From assembly GCF_017329565.1 (NCBI RefSeq), contig NZ_JAFMTT010000006.1: 64,000 nucleotides of DNA; one strand, given 5' to 3'. Each line of letters starts with the position of its first letter. The stretch's first letter is position 1. This DNA comes from Alicyclobacillus mali. GTDB taxonomy: Bacteria > Bacillota > Bacilli > Alicyclobacillales > Alicyclobacillaceae. Made by a program: the position numbers and the translations under genes. The notes beneath the pieces were generated by a model. The model saw only the letters and a list, made by a program, of their open reading frames with translations. It did not search any database and was not told the origin of the DNA. Below, piece by piece: positions 33,907-42,164 of the stretch.

Positions 33907-34885
33907 AACCCCTCTCGTCCTGGGTATAGATACCAGCAACTATACGACTTCCGTCTGCGCGGTGGACGCGGGGGATGGGCGCCTGGTGGGCGAGGCGCGC
34001 AGACCGCTTCGCGTGCCGAGCGGAGAACGCGGCCTGCGCCAGAGCGAGGCCGCGTTTCAACATGTGCAGAACTTTCCCGCGGTGATGGCGCAGCTCGCGG
34101 ACAGGTTGGTTGCGCAAGGTGTGCGCCCCGCATGGCGGCGCGTCGCCGTGTCTGTGCGGCCAAGGCCGTGGGCATCTTCTTACATGCCCGTCTTTCAAAG
34201 CGGGCTCGCTGTTGCGGCGTCGCTCGCGCAGAGCCTGGGCATCCCGCTCACCCGCACGTCGCATCAGGAAGGCCATCTCGCTGCGGCGGAGTATTTCGCG
34301 CCCATGCCCGCTTTGCCGTTTGTCGCCGTTCATATGTCCGGCGGCACGTGCGACGTCGTGATGGCCCGCCGAACGGTGTTCGGGTACTCCATTGCGCGCC
34401 TCGGCGAGTCGCTGGACCTTCACCCGGGGCAGTTTGTCGATCGCGTCGGCGTCGCGCTCGGACTCCCATTCCCAGCAGGGCCGCATCTTGAGCAGCTCGC
34501 TTCACATTGTGGAACATCCGTCGGAGAATTGGTGCTGAAGGCGCCTGTTCGCGGCGCCAGCATGAGCTTTTCAGGCCCGCTCACCGCCGCGCTGCGCGCT
34601 GTGGAGGCGGGCGCGCCAGCCCACGAAGTGGCGCGGGCGGTGGAGGCGTGTGTCGCGCGCTCGGTCGCGAAGGCCGTGGAGTACGCCGTGCGGCGCGAGC
34701 AGGCGGTACGGCACGTCCTCATTGCAGGTGGTGTTGCTTCAAATCAGTTCATTCAATCTTCCGTTCGCGCTCGCCTTGAGCGCCGTGTGCCGGGCATCGC
34801 GGTGGCCTTTGCGCCCGCGGAGTTTGCGAGGGATAACGCCCTCGGCGTGGCGACCATCGGCTATTGGCGAGAATGCGCCCGCTGA
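33896..34885 (+). CDS. TsaD/Kae1-like ASKHA protein (TsaD paralogue)
   Basis: 329 residues. It resembles TsaD: GIDTSNYTTS at the N-terminus, the metal motif HQEGH near 122-126, MSGGTCDVV in place of TsaD SGGHT, AGGVASNQF and RDNALGVATIGY. TsaD makes the t6A tRNA modification. This copy has changed active-site surroundings and lies beside nusB rather than the tsaB/tsaE genes, so it is more likely a paralogue of unknown role. ATG 33896 has GGAGGG upstream; ATG 33863 is possible. Confidence 0.8.
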   Translation: MARETPLVLGIDTSNYTTSVCAVDAGDGRLVGEARRPLRVPSGERGLRQSEAAFQHVQNFPAVMAQLADRLVAQGVRPAWRRVAVSVRPRPWASSYMPVFQSGLAVAASLAQSLGIPLTRTSHQEGHLAAAEYFAPMPALPFVAVHMSGGTCDVVMARRTVFGYSIARLGESLDLHPGQFVDRVGVALGLPFPAGPHLEQLASHCGTSVGELVLKAPVRGASMSFSGPLTAALRAVEAGAPAHEVARAVEACVARSVAKAVEYAVRREQAVRHVLIAGGVASNQFIQSSVRARLERRVPGIAVAFAPAEFARDNALGVATIGYWRECAR

Positions 34886-34898
34886 TGCAACTGCAAAA

Positions 34899-34920
34899 TG
34901 TCGAACAGAAAATTGTCGAC
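34899..34920 (+). promoter_or_regulatory. Paired Spo0A boxes upstream of ferredoxin-NADP reductase
   Basis: An exact TGTCGAA (34899-34905) and a 6/7 TGTCGAC (34914-34920) lie 15 bases apart. The second is within the 10-bp palindrome TTGTCGACAA (34913-34922). They sit roughly 85 and 70 bases upstream of the expected transcription start. Confidence 0.4.
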
Positions 34921-34948
34921 AAAGCACATGGGCATTGATAGTCTTTTC

Positions 34949-34977
34949 GGACCTATCTTGCTATAATGGGGCCCGTA
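34949..34977 (+). promoter_or_regulatory. Extended -10 promoter for ferredoxin-NADP reductase
   Basis: TGCTATAAT (34969-34977) is a perfect extended -10. The -35 region (around 34949) is poor. Confidence 0.75.
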
Positions 34978-35003
34978 GTGTCGTAAATAAAGGAGGTTCT
35001 GCG

Positions 35004-36017
35004 TTGTCGGAGAACGTGCAGGTCCAAGAGAATGTCACAGATATGCTGATCATCGGGGGCGGCCCGACCGGTCTTTTCGCGGCGTTCTATGCGGGAATGC
35101 GCAACTGCTCATGTAAAATAATTGATAGTCTTCCTCAATTGGGAGGACAACTTTCCATGCTCTACCCCGAAAAGTATATTTACGACGTCGCTGGATTTCC
35201 GAAAATTCGCGCGCGAGAGCTCGTGGATCAGCTCGTGGAACAGGCGATGGCGTTCAAGCCAGGTGTCCATTTGAACGAGTCCGTGCAGCGGTTGGTCAAG
35301 CGCGAGGATGGCCTGTTTGAACTTCATACCAATCAGTCGGTGCACGTGGGTAAGGCGGTCATCATCTGCGCTGGTATCGGTGCCTTCACGCCGAGGCCGC
35401 TTCCGGCAGAATCCGCCAAGCACTTCGAGGACCGGGGTGTGGCTTATTATATCGACAAGATCGATCACTACCGCGGCAAGCGTGTGTTGGTCGTCGGCGG
35501 CGGTGATACGGCGGTTGACTACGCACTGATGCTCGAGGAGGTCGCGGAATCGGTCACGCTCATCCACCGCCGAGACGGCTTCCGGGCGCACGAGGACAGT
35601 GTGCGCAAGCTGTTCGAGTCTCGCGTGCACGTGAAGACCTTCTACGAATTGGTCGATGTGCAGGGTGGAAACTGGGTCGAAAAGGCCGTGATCGTCAACA
35701 ACCAGACGAAGCAGCAGGAAGAGCTCGAGGTCGACGCGATTGTGAGCGGTCTCGGATTTCACGCTTCGCTTGGACCCATCAAGGAATGGGGACTTGAGAT
35801 TGAGAAGAACGATATTGTGGTAAATTCGAAGATGGAGACGAACATTCCCGGGGTGTACGCGGCTGGGGATATCGTCACGTATCCGGGCAAACTGAAGCTC
35901 ATCGCGACGGGCTTCGGTGAAGCGCCCACGGCGGTCAACAACGCGAAGACCTACATCGACCCGAAGGCGAAGCTGTTCCCGGGTCACAGCACGAGCATGA
36001 CGAACCTCGGGCATTGA
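35004..36017 (+). CDS. Ferredoxin/flavodoxin-NADP+ reductase, YumC type
   Basis: 337 residues. It is a thioredoxin-reductase-like flavoprotein lacking the CxxC disulfide. The FAD motif IIGGGPTGLFAA is near the N-terminus, the NADPH motif VVGGGDTAVDYAL near 157-169, and the C-terminal AAGDIVTYPGKLKL binds FAD. It reduces ferredoxin or flavodoxin. TTG 35004 is 8 nt after AAAGGAGG; the open frame upstream is non-coding. Confidence 0.95.
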   Translation: MSENVQVQENVTDMLIIGGGPTGLFAAFYAGMRNCSCKIIDSLPQLGGQLSMLYPEKYIYDVAGFPKIRARELVDQLVEQAMAFKPGVHLNESVQRLVKREDGLFELHTNQSVHVGKAVIICAGIGAFTPRPLPAESAKHFEDRGVAYYIDKIDHYRGKRVLVVGGGDTAVDYALMLEEVAESVTLIHRRDGFRAHEDSVRKLFESRVHVKTFYELVDVQGGNWVEKAVIVNNQTKQQEELEVDAIVSGLGFHASLGPIKEWGLEIEKNDIVVNSKMETNIPGVYAAGDIVTYPGKLKLIATGFGEAPTAVNNAKTYIDPKAKLFPGHSTSMTNLGH

Positions 36018-36026
36018 GGATGGCGG

Positions 36027-36061
36027 ACAGGCTGTTCGGCTCCGTGGAGCGGACAGCCTGT
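36027..36061 (+). terminator. Hairpin after ferredoxin-NADP reductase
   Basis: ACAGGCTGTTC (36027-36037) pairs with GGACAGCCTGT (36051-36061), 11 bp with one U-G pair. Only a weak T run (CTTTCT) follows, so termination may be partial. Confidence 0.5.
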
Positions 36062-36091
36062 CGCTTTCTGCCTTCCAGATGGAGGCGTGGA

Positions 36092-36952
36092 GTGAAGATG
36101 GCGCAGCAGTTGGACGGAAGGCGAGCTGCGAAGCGCGTGCAAGAAGCCTTGCGGCGTCGCGTTGAAGCGCTCGTCTTGCGAGGTGTCGTGCCCAAACTTG
36201 TGATGTTGGTTTCCGAGGCGGACGAGGTGTCGCTCGGGCACGTGCGGCGAAAGGCTCGTTTTGCGGAAGGGGCGGGGCTTGCTGCCGAGATCCGCACCTT
36301 TCACCCAACTGATGGGATGAAATCCCTCAAATCGGCGATTGAGCGTCTGAACGAACAGGACGACGTGGATGCGATTCTGATTCAACTTCCACTTCCGGCG
36401 GGCTGGGACGACGTTGAAATGATGCGGTACATCCGGCCGGATAAGGATGTAGACGGGCTTCACCCAGACAACCTGGGCTTGGTGGCGTACGGGCGTCCTC
36501 GCATTTGGCCGTGTACGGCGCGAGGCGTGGGTGAGCTTTTGGACCAATACGACATTCCGGTCCGCGGCAAGGTGGTATGTGTCGTCGGAAGAAGCGCCTT
36601 GGTGGGCTGGCCCATCGCGCAATACTTCATGGCGCGTGGTGCGACCGTGATACAATGTCATCGACAGACGTCGTCCATCGGAGGCTGGACTCGGCAGGCA
36701 GACATCGTGGTGAGCGCGGCGGGCGTACCGGGACTGGTTCGGCCAGAGGAGGTCCGGCATGGTGCGGTCGTGATCGACGTGGGGCTGACCTACACGCCGG
36801 ACGGCCCTCGAGGAGATGTCGATCCCGGCGTTGTGCAGCGAGCCGCGTGGTTCACGCCGGTTCCGGGCGGCGTGGGTCCCATGACGGTCGCGATGGTGGC
36901 CCAAAATGCTGTCGATCTGTGCGCCATTCGGCGAGGGGGCGAACGAGGATGA
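36092..36952 (+). CDS. folD: FolD-like methylenetetrahydrofolate dehydrogenase/cyclohydrolase (divergent)
   Basis: 286 residues. ILIQLPLP, DKDVDG, VVGRSALVGWP and PGGVGPMT are classic FolD motifs. The usual GDNPASxxYVxxK is altered to SEADEVSLGHVRRK: the Lys remains but the catalytic-site Tyr is His. PCTP is PCTA. It should interconvert 5,10-methylene- and 10-formyl-THF, but the changes make activity uncertain. GTG 36092 or ATG 36098 fit the G-rich site. It overlaps xseA (ATGA), a Bacillus-like order. Confidence 0.88.
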   Translation: MKMAQQLDGRRAAKRVQEALRRRVEALVLRGVVPKLVMLVSEADEVSLGHVRRKARFAEGAGLAAEIRTFHPTDGMKSLKSAIERLNEQDDVDAILIQLPLPAGWDDVEMMRYIRPDKDVDGLHPDNLGLVAYGRPRIWPCTARGVGELLDQYDIPVRGKVVCVVGRSALVGWPIAQYFMARGATVIQCHRQTSSIGGWTRQADIVVSAAGVPGLVRPEEVRHGAVVIDVGLTYTPDGPRGDVDPGVVQRAAWFTPVPGGVGPMTVAMVAQNAVDLCAIRRGGERG

Positions 36953-38358
36953 ACGCGCTGACGCGCGCGGCGGCCGAGGCGGAGGCCGTGCTGACCGTCA
37001 CCGAACTCAATCGGCGCATCAAGGAGCTTTTGGAGTCGGATCCGCGGCTGATTCAGTGCCGTGTCGTCGGCGAGATTTCAAACTTTAAACACCATCCGAG
37101 CGGCCACATGTACTTCACACTGAAGGACGAAGCCAGCCGAGTCCGCGCGGTCATGTTCAGCAGTCGAAATCGGCGGCTGCAGTTTCAGCCAGAGGACGGC
37201 ATGCGGGTGATTGCCTTCGGGTCAGTCGGCGTGTTCGAGCGAGACGGTCAATATCAGTTGTATGTCGAGGATCTCGAGCCTGACGGACTGGGAGCCCTGT
37301 ATATCCGTTACGAGCAGCTGCGCAACAAACTCGCCGAGGAAGGGCTGTTTGCTCCGGAGCGGAAGCGGCCGCTCCCCCGCTTTCCGTTGCGCGTGGGTGT
37401 CGTCACGAGTCCGACGGGCGCGGTCATTCGGGACATTTGCACGACCATCGAACGACGGTATCCGCTGGCGCGGGTCATCCTGGCGCCGGCGCAGGTGCAG
37501 GGGCCAGACGCGGCACCGACGATTGTGCGCGCGCTCGAGGTATTGTACGCGCTCGAACCGAAGGTGGACGTCATCATCGTCGGCCGAGGCGGAGGCTCGC
37601 TTGAGGAGCTTTGGCCCTTCAACGAGGAGATGGTGGTGCGGGCCGTGGCGAGATCGCCCGTGCCTGTCGTGTCGGCCGTCGGTCACGAGACCGACGTGAC
37701 CCTGTGCGATTTCGCGGCGGATGTGCGCGCCGCGACGCCAACCGCCGCGGCCGAGATGGTCTGTCCCCACCAGGCAGAGCTGCGCGCCTACTTGGAACAG
37801 GCGTCGGCTCGCGCGCGGAAGGCTGTGTTGGTCAAGGTGGCGTGGGGGCGCGAGCGGCTGCGGGATTTGGCGGGCAGGCCTGTGTTGCGCGAACCAGCGA
37901 GGATGGTCGCGATGAGACGGCAGCTGGTCGACTACCTGGAGACGCGGGTGCGCGAGTCTCAGCGCCGCCCTGTCGGCTTGCGCCGTCGTGCCCTGGCGGA
38001 TCTCGAGCGAAGGCTTCAGCGTGTGGAACTCAGCGGGACGATTCAAGGGCGCAGACGAGATCTGATGCGCCTCGAACACCAGCTGCGGTCGCTCACGGAG
38101 CGCCAGTTGCTCGTGCAGGGTCGCAAACTGGAAGGCGTGATCGGCAAGCTTGAGGCGCTCAATCCGTTGGCGGTCTTGCGGCGCGGATACGGGGTGATTC
38201 TTGACGCGGATGGAAATTCCGTCATCACCTCGGCGCAGTCGCTCGTCCCGGGCAGGCGCATCGGGATCCGCATGCACGACGGCACCGTGGAAGCGGAGGT
38301 GAAAGGGCGTGGAGGAGACGCAGGCAGCCGGGCGGAACAGCTCCGATTGGACCTTTGA
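36949..38358 (+). CDS. xseA: Exodeoxyribonuclease VII large subunit
   Basis: 469 residues. An N-terminal OB-fold (about 15-110) precedes the catalytic domain with GVVTSPTGAVIRDI and GRGGGSLEELWPFN, then a long coiled coil (about 270-400). It degrades single-stranded DNA with XseB. ATG 36949 overlaps the folD stop. The end overlaps xseB by 50 nt. Confidence 0.97.
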   Translation: MNALTRAAAEAEAVLTVTELNRRIKELLESDPRLIQCRVVGEISNFKHHPSGHMYFTLKDEASRVRAVMFSSRNRRLQFQPEDGMRVIAFGSVGVFERDGQYQLYVEDLEPDGLGALYIRYEQLRNKLAEEGLFAPERKRPLPRFPLRVGVVTSPTGAVIRDICTTIERRYPLARVILAPAQVQGPDAAPTIVRALEVLYALEPKVDVIIVGRGGGSLEELWPFNEEMVVRAVARSPVPVVSAVGHETDVTLCDFAADVRAATPTAAAEMVCPHQAELRAYLEQASARARKAVLVKVAWGRERLRDLAGRPVLREPARMVAMRRQLVDYLETRVRESQRRPVGLRRRALADLERRLQRVELSGTIQGRRRDLMRLEHQLRSLTERQLLVQGRKLEGVIGKLEALNPLAVLRRGYGVILDADGNSVITSAQSLVPGRRIGIRMHDGTVEAEVKGRGGDAGSRAEQLRLDL

Positions 38359-38548
38359 ACAAGCCATGCGGCGGCTCGAGGAAATCGTGCGTCAGCTCGA
38401 GGCGGGAGATCTGCCGCTGGACGCGTCCATCCGGTCGTACGAGGAGTCCATGCGGCTCGTGAAGTTTTGCCGGGAGCAACTCGACAAGGCAGAGTTTCAA
38501 CTGGAAAAGCTCGGTCAGGAACTGGCGGACGAATCGGTTTCGCCGTGA
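38309..38548 (+). CDS. xseB: Exodeoxyribonuclease VII small subunit
   Basis: 79 residues. The family core FEQAMRRLEEIVRQLEAGDLPL and a following helix (LDKAEFQLEKL) are intact. GTG 38309 lies inside the end of xseA. It binds the XseA coiled coil. Confidence 0.95.
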   Translation: MEETQAAGRNSSDWTFEQAMRRLEEIVRQLEAGDLPLDASIRSYEESMRLVKFCREQLDKAEFQLEKLGQELADESVSP

Positions 38549-38578
38549 TCGGCCTTGTCCAATTCGGGGGTGGATGCG

Positions 38579-39454
38579 TTGCAGACGTACCTCGAGGCGT
38601 GCAAGGAGGAGGTCAACGCCTATCTCTCGCGCCTGTTCGAACCGACGGGCCTTCACGCTCGGCTGAAGGAAGCGATGACTTACAGCCTGATGGCGGATGG
38701 AAAACGGCTCCGACCGGCCCTTGTCATCGCGACGGCCGAGACCTTCGGTGTGGCACGGCGTCTCGTGCTGCCTGCCGCTGCGGCGGTCGAACTTATCCAT
38801 TGCTATTCCCTGATTCACGACGACCTTCCATGCATGGACGACGACGATCTGCGGCGCGGGCAGCCCACAAATCACGTGGTGTTTGGCGAAGCCATGGCCT
38901 TGTTGGCTGGAGACGCGTTGTTAACGGAAGCGTTCCACCTGTTGGCTCGCCCGCTCGCGGGCGTCCCTGCCGAGCGACAGTTGGCGATGATCCGCGCTTT
39001 GGCGTCGCGCGCCGGCGTGGATGGCATGGTCGGTGGGCAGGCCGTCGATATTGAACGGACGGGCGGCCAGGGCACTCTTCAAGATGTCGAATTCATTCAC
39101 CTGCACAAAACGGCTCGATTGATTCAGGCGTGTGTGGAGATTGGAGGCTATTTCGCCGATCTCGACGACGAGGTGCGCGCCGCGCTTTCGCGCTACGGCG
39201 AGTGTCTGGGACTTGCGTTTCAGATGATCGATGACGTGCTGGACGTGACGGCCTCCACGGAGCAACTCGGCAAAACGGCCGGGAAGGACGTCGAAGAGGG
39301 GAAGCTGACCTATCCGCGATTCGTCGGTGTGGAGAGGACACGTCAGATGGCGCGCGAGGTCATCCGCCACGGCGAGCAAGCGCTGGCGGACGTGGGTGTG
39401 AAGTCGGAACCACTCGCATCGCTTCAGTCGCTTATCGTGGACCGGGATCGTTGA
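38579..39454 (+). CDS. ispA: Polyprenyl (farnesyl) diphosphate synthase
   Basis: 291 residues. The first Asp-rich motif HDDLPCMDDDD is near 80-90 and the second DDVLD near 217-221; GKRLRP near 42 and GLAFQMIDD are also present. It makes farnesyl diphosphate for quinones, carotenoids or hopanoids and cell-wall carrier lipid. TTG 38579 lies 8 nt after GGGGG; TTG 38555 and GTG 38570 are alternatives. In Bacillus dxs follows; here OLE RNA follows. Confidence 0.95.
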   Translation: MQTYLEACKEEVNAYLSRLFEPTGLHARLKEAMTYSLMADGKRLRPALVIATAETFGVARRLVLPAAAAVELIHCYSLIHDDLPCMDDDDLRRGQPTNHVVFGEAMALLAGDALLTEAFHLLARPLAGVPAERQLAMIRALASRAGVDGMVGGQAVDIERTGGQGTLQDVEFIHLHKTARLIQACVEIGGYFADLDDEVRAALSRYGECLGLAFQMIDDVLDVTASTEQLGKTAGKDVEEGKLTYPRFVGVERTRQMAREVIRHGEQALADVGVKSEPLASLQSLIVDRDR

Positions 39455-39493
39455 ATGACTCGCGCCGATGGCCGCGGCTCCAGCGTCTCCCTC

Positions 39494-39522
39494 TGCGGGC
39501 GGCGCGGTTTCTGTGGTATAAT
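39494..39522 (+). promoter_or_regulatory. Extended -10 promoter for OLE RNA
   Basis: TGGTATAAT (39514-39522) is an extended -10 with a poor -35 (TGCGGG, 39494-39499). Transcription should begin near 39529, at the 5' end of the OLE-like sequence. Confidence 0.7.
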
Positions 39523-39528
39523 GTCAGC

Positions 39529-40170
39529 TGACGAGGTCTGACGAAGGGTTCCTGCGGGTGGCGCAGTATTCTAGTCAACCGTCCGCGCCTGAAGACGGGG
39601 CTAAAAATCCGTCGAAGGGCACATCGATGAAGTTCCTGGTGTGGGCTTGGGGCGCCCAGCCCTGGGCTCATGCTGGGAGTTAAGAAGGTTGGGCAGCCCG
39701 CAATGGCATGCGGGACGTGTCCCAGCCTTCGCGGAGGCCCAAGTTCGTAGCTGGAACCATGGTTTTTTGCTATGGCTTGGGGTATGAACCTGCATGCGGA
39801 GGCAATCTGTGTGCAGCGTAGCCTGCCTTGAGTGGTACTGAAGGATCCCAGGAATTCAGGTGGCCGGCCGCGGCCACGGCGCGACCACCGGTGCTGGGTG
39901 AAATCCGTGCTGCAAAAGAGGCTAGGGCGCGGGAGCGGTTGCCGCGGAAAACGCCTAGACTGTTCGCCACGAGGCGAGGCTCCCTGAGGATTATAGTGTG
40001 GACTAAGTGGTAATCCAGTCTGGCTGTCGGCGACGCGGCCGAGGCGCTCTGAAAGGGAAACCGCCGGGATGGCGACGTCTCGGTGAGTGCTTGGGAAAAC
40101 CTACTGGACCTAAGCCACAGCGTTTACTCAGGGAGTTGCCACCCACGCATCGATACATACATGCATGAAG
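39529..40170 (+). ncRNA. ole: OLE RNA (ornate, large, extremophilic)
   Basis: About 640 nt without a plausible gene lie between ispA and oapA. Position, length and the 3' portion (CTCAGGGAGTTGCCACCCAC at 40126-40145, then GCATCGATACATACATG) match my memory of OLE RNA, a large structured RNA of extremophilic Firmicutes. Internal pairing is evident, for example AAGGTTGGG with CCCAGCCTT and GCCCGC with GCGGG around 39686-39728. OLE forms a membrane ribonucleoprotein with OapA and is linked to cold, ethanol and magnesium stress in Bacillus halodurans. Ends are approximate: the 5' end from the promoter, the 3' end from the last conserved stretch. Confidence 0.9.
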
Positions 40171-40207
40171 GGCGCTGCCGCGCCTGCGGCGCGCCGAGGG
40201 AGCGCGC

Positions 40208-40816
40208 GTGAGAAAGACGACTTCGAAAACCGCAAATTACGCGTTTGCGTTGACGATTGCCGCACTGACCTTGCCCATCAGTGCGGTTTTCGATACCTCG
40301 ACCATTTTTTTGAACGCGGCGCGCTGGTACGTGGGCGCGTCGATTGTGGTCGTGATCGTCCTGGTGGGCGCGTTGTTCGATATGCTCGGCATGGCGGCCG
40401 CGGCTGCGCGCGAGACGCCGTTTCACGCCATGGCCGCAGAGCGCGTGTTTGGCGCTCGCCGCGCGATTGTCATCGTGCGCAACGCCGAAAAGGTGTCGAG
40501 CGTATGCAGCGACGTAATCGGCGACATCGCAGGTGTTCTGAGCGGCGCAGGTGCGCTTGCTGTGAGTGCTCAAGTGATTCAGGCGATTGAGGCCCATGGA
40601 TGGGCTCCTGAGGCCCTTCGCATTGGCATCACAGCGGTCATCACCTCGCTCACGGTCGGAGGCAAAGCCATTGGAAAGACCGTCGCCATTCACTCACCCA
40701 CGCCCATCATCCTGTTTGCGGCGCGGGTGTGGGAGTCGTTCTCCGTCCTCGTAGGTCGGCGAGACCGATCGCGGAAGCGCAGGATGCGGCGGGCGGATCG
40801 GGGGCGGGACGCATGA
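40208..40816 (+). CDS. oapA: OLE-associated membrane protein OapA
   Basis: 202 residues. Membrane segments lie near 12-30 and 42-64, with further hydrophobic stretches near 115-133 and 142-160, and the C-terminal tail is very basic (RDRSRKRRMRRADRGR), suited to RNA binding. OapA binds OLE RNA and brings it to the membrane. The gene follows OLE RNA directly, as in other species. GTG 40208 has GAGGGAG upstream. It overlaps tlyA (ATGA). In Bacillus halodurans dxs comes next; it is absent here. Confidence 0.9.
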   Translation: MRKTTSKTANYAFALTIAALTLPISAVFDTSTIFLNAARWYVGASIVVVIVLVGALFDMLGMAAAAARETPFHAMAAERVFGARRAIVIVRNAEKVSSVCSDVIGDIAGVLSGAGALAVSAQVIQAIEAHGWAPEALRIGITAVITSLTVGGKAIGKTVAIHSPTPIILFAARVWESFSVLVGRRDRSRKRRMRRADRGRDA

Positions 40817-41652
40817 ACAAGATGAGGCTTGATCTCCTGCTTGTGGAGAAGGGTTTGTACGCGAGCCGTGAGGCTGCGAGGCGTGCCATCATGGCCGGGC
40901 TTGTGCGTGTAGACGGATTGCGCGCGGAGAAGCCGGGCGCCAGAATTGCGGAGGATGCGCAAATCCATGTCGATCGGCCGAGCCAGGAATATGCGTCGCG
41001 CGGCGGGCTGAAATTAGAACGGGCACTCGACACCTTTGGAATTTCGGTCGCAGACCGTGTCGCGATTGACGTCGGCGCATCGACGGGTGGCTTTACCGAC
41101 TGCCTGCTGCAGCGCGGCGCTCGCTTGGTGTATGCGGTCGACGTGGGCTATGGTCAACTCGCCTGGCGGCTGCGGCAGGATACGAGGGTACGCGTGATGG
41201 AACGTACCAACTTTCGGCATGTGGACGCGGCGTTGTTCGATCCGCGCCCGGATCTCGCTGTCATGGACGTATCCTTCATCTCCATCCGCCTGCTGTTCCC
41301 CAAGTTGTCCGAAGTGTGCATTCCCCACGCGGATATCGTGTCGCTGATCAAGCCGCAGTTCGAAGCCGGGCGGGACAAGGTGGGCAAGGGCGGCATTGTG
41401 CGCCATCCAGAGGTTCATCGGGCCGTGCTCCTGGACATCCTGAAGAGTATCGAGTCGATGGGGTGGTGCTGCCGCGGGCTCACGTATTCGCCCATCACGG
41501 GAGGCGACGGCAACGTCGAATTCCTCGGATGGTTTCGGATGCACCCAGATCCAGACGAGACGCTTCGATGGATGAATGAGTGCGATCGCGTCGTTCAGTC
41601 CGCGTGGGCCTCGCTGAAGAGCGGCACGCACCCGAATGGGGGCGCGGGATGA
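40813..41652 (+). CDS. tlyA: TlyA/YqxC family rRNA methyltransferase-like protein
   Basis: 279 residues. An S4 RNA-binding domain (about 3-62) is followed by an FtsJ-like methyltransferase domain with AIDVGASTGGFTDC and a VSFIS motif. TlyA methylates 2'-OH of rRNA in some bacteria; YqxC of Bacillus is uncharacterised. ATG 40813 overlaps the oapA stop and follows GGGGGCGGG. Confidence 0.93.
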   Translation: MNKMRLDLLLVEKGLYASREAARRAIMAGLVRVDGLRAEKPGARIAEDAQIHVDRPSQEYASRGGLKLERALDTFGISVADRVAIDVGASTGGFTDCLLQRGARLVYAVDVGYGQLAWRLRQDTRVRVMERTNFRHVDAALFDPRPDLAVMDVSFISIRLLFPKLSEVCIPHADIVSLIKPQFEAGRDKVGKGGIVRHPEVHRAVLLDILKSIESMGWCCRGLTYSPITGGDGNVEFLGWFRMHPDPDETLRWMNECDRVVQSAWASLKSGTHPNGGAG

Positions 41653-42149
41653 TCTCGGGATTTGCGCTGGTGTGCGCCTTGGTGGCGCTGGTCGTCTTTC
41701 TGCAATGGCTCGTGGGATCCATTTGGCGCCGGGACGAGCAGATTCCGGTCGACGGGCTCAAGTCCATGGGGCGGAGATGGCTCGAGGCAAACGGATACGA
41801 ACTCCTCAAGCGCAGTGAAGGGGTCACCCATGTGACTCGCATGTCATCCGGTCAGTGGTCAGGCTTGCTACGCCCCGATTTTATTGCGCGCAAAGAAGGG
41901 CGCGAGTATGCTGTTTTTGTTCGGACGGAACCGGTGTCGGAGCAAGAGTTACATGAGCGGTATGCGTTTGTCGCGCTGTTGCATGGAGCGAATGGGGTCA
42001 TCGTGGTCGATGTGATGCAGGAATCGGTTCAGACCGCGGTGTACGAGTGGAAGCGCCCGCGGCACGTTCGCCTGCGAGAAGCCGCGCGGCGCCTCATGTG
42101 GGCCCTCGGGGGCGCGCTCGCGGCGCTCGTCGCTTGGAAGCACGGCTGA
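41649..42149 (+). CDS. Unknown membrane-anchored protein with nuclease-fold-like core
   Basis: 166 residues with an N-terminal membrane helix (about 3-22) and a C-terminal one (about 147-162). The soluble middle contains LRPDFIARKEGREYAVFVRTE, whose spacing recalls PD-(D/E)xK nucleases. The usual ExK strand reads FVR, so a catalytic centre looks lost. I do not recognise a named family. It overlaps tlyA by ATGA and precedes nadK, so it is operonic. Confidence 0.75.
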   Translation: MISGFALVCALVALVVFLQWLVGSIWRRDEQIPVDGLKSMGRRWLEANGYELLKRSEGVTHVTRMSSGQWSGLLRPDFIARKEGREYAVFVRTEPVSEQELHERYAFVALLHGANGVIVVDVMQESVQTAVYEWKRPRHVRLREAARRLMWALGGALAALVAWKHG

Positions 42150-42164
42150 GGATGGGGGAGGACG

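Noticed and set aside
39432..40013. Several short open frames inside the OLE region on both strands
   Set aside because: They lack ribosome binding sites and family resemblance; the segment is explained by OLE RNA.
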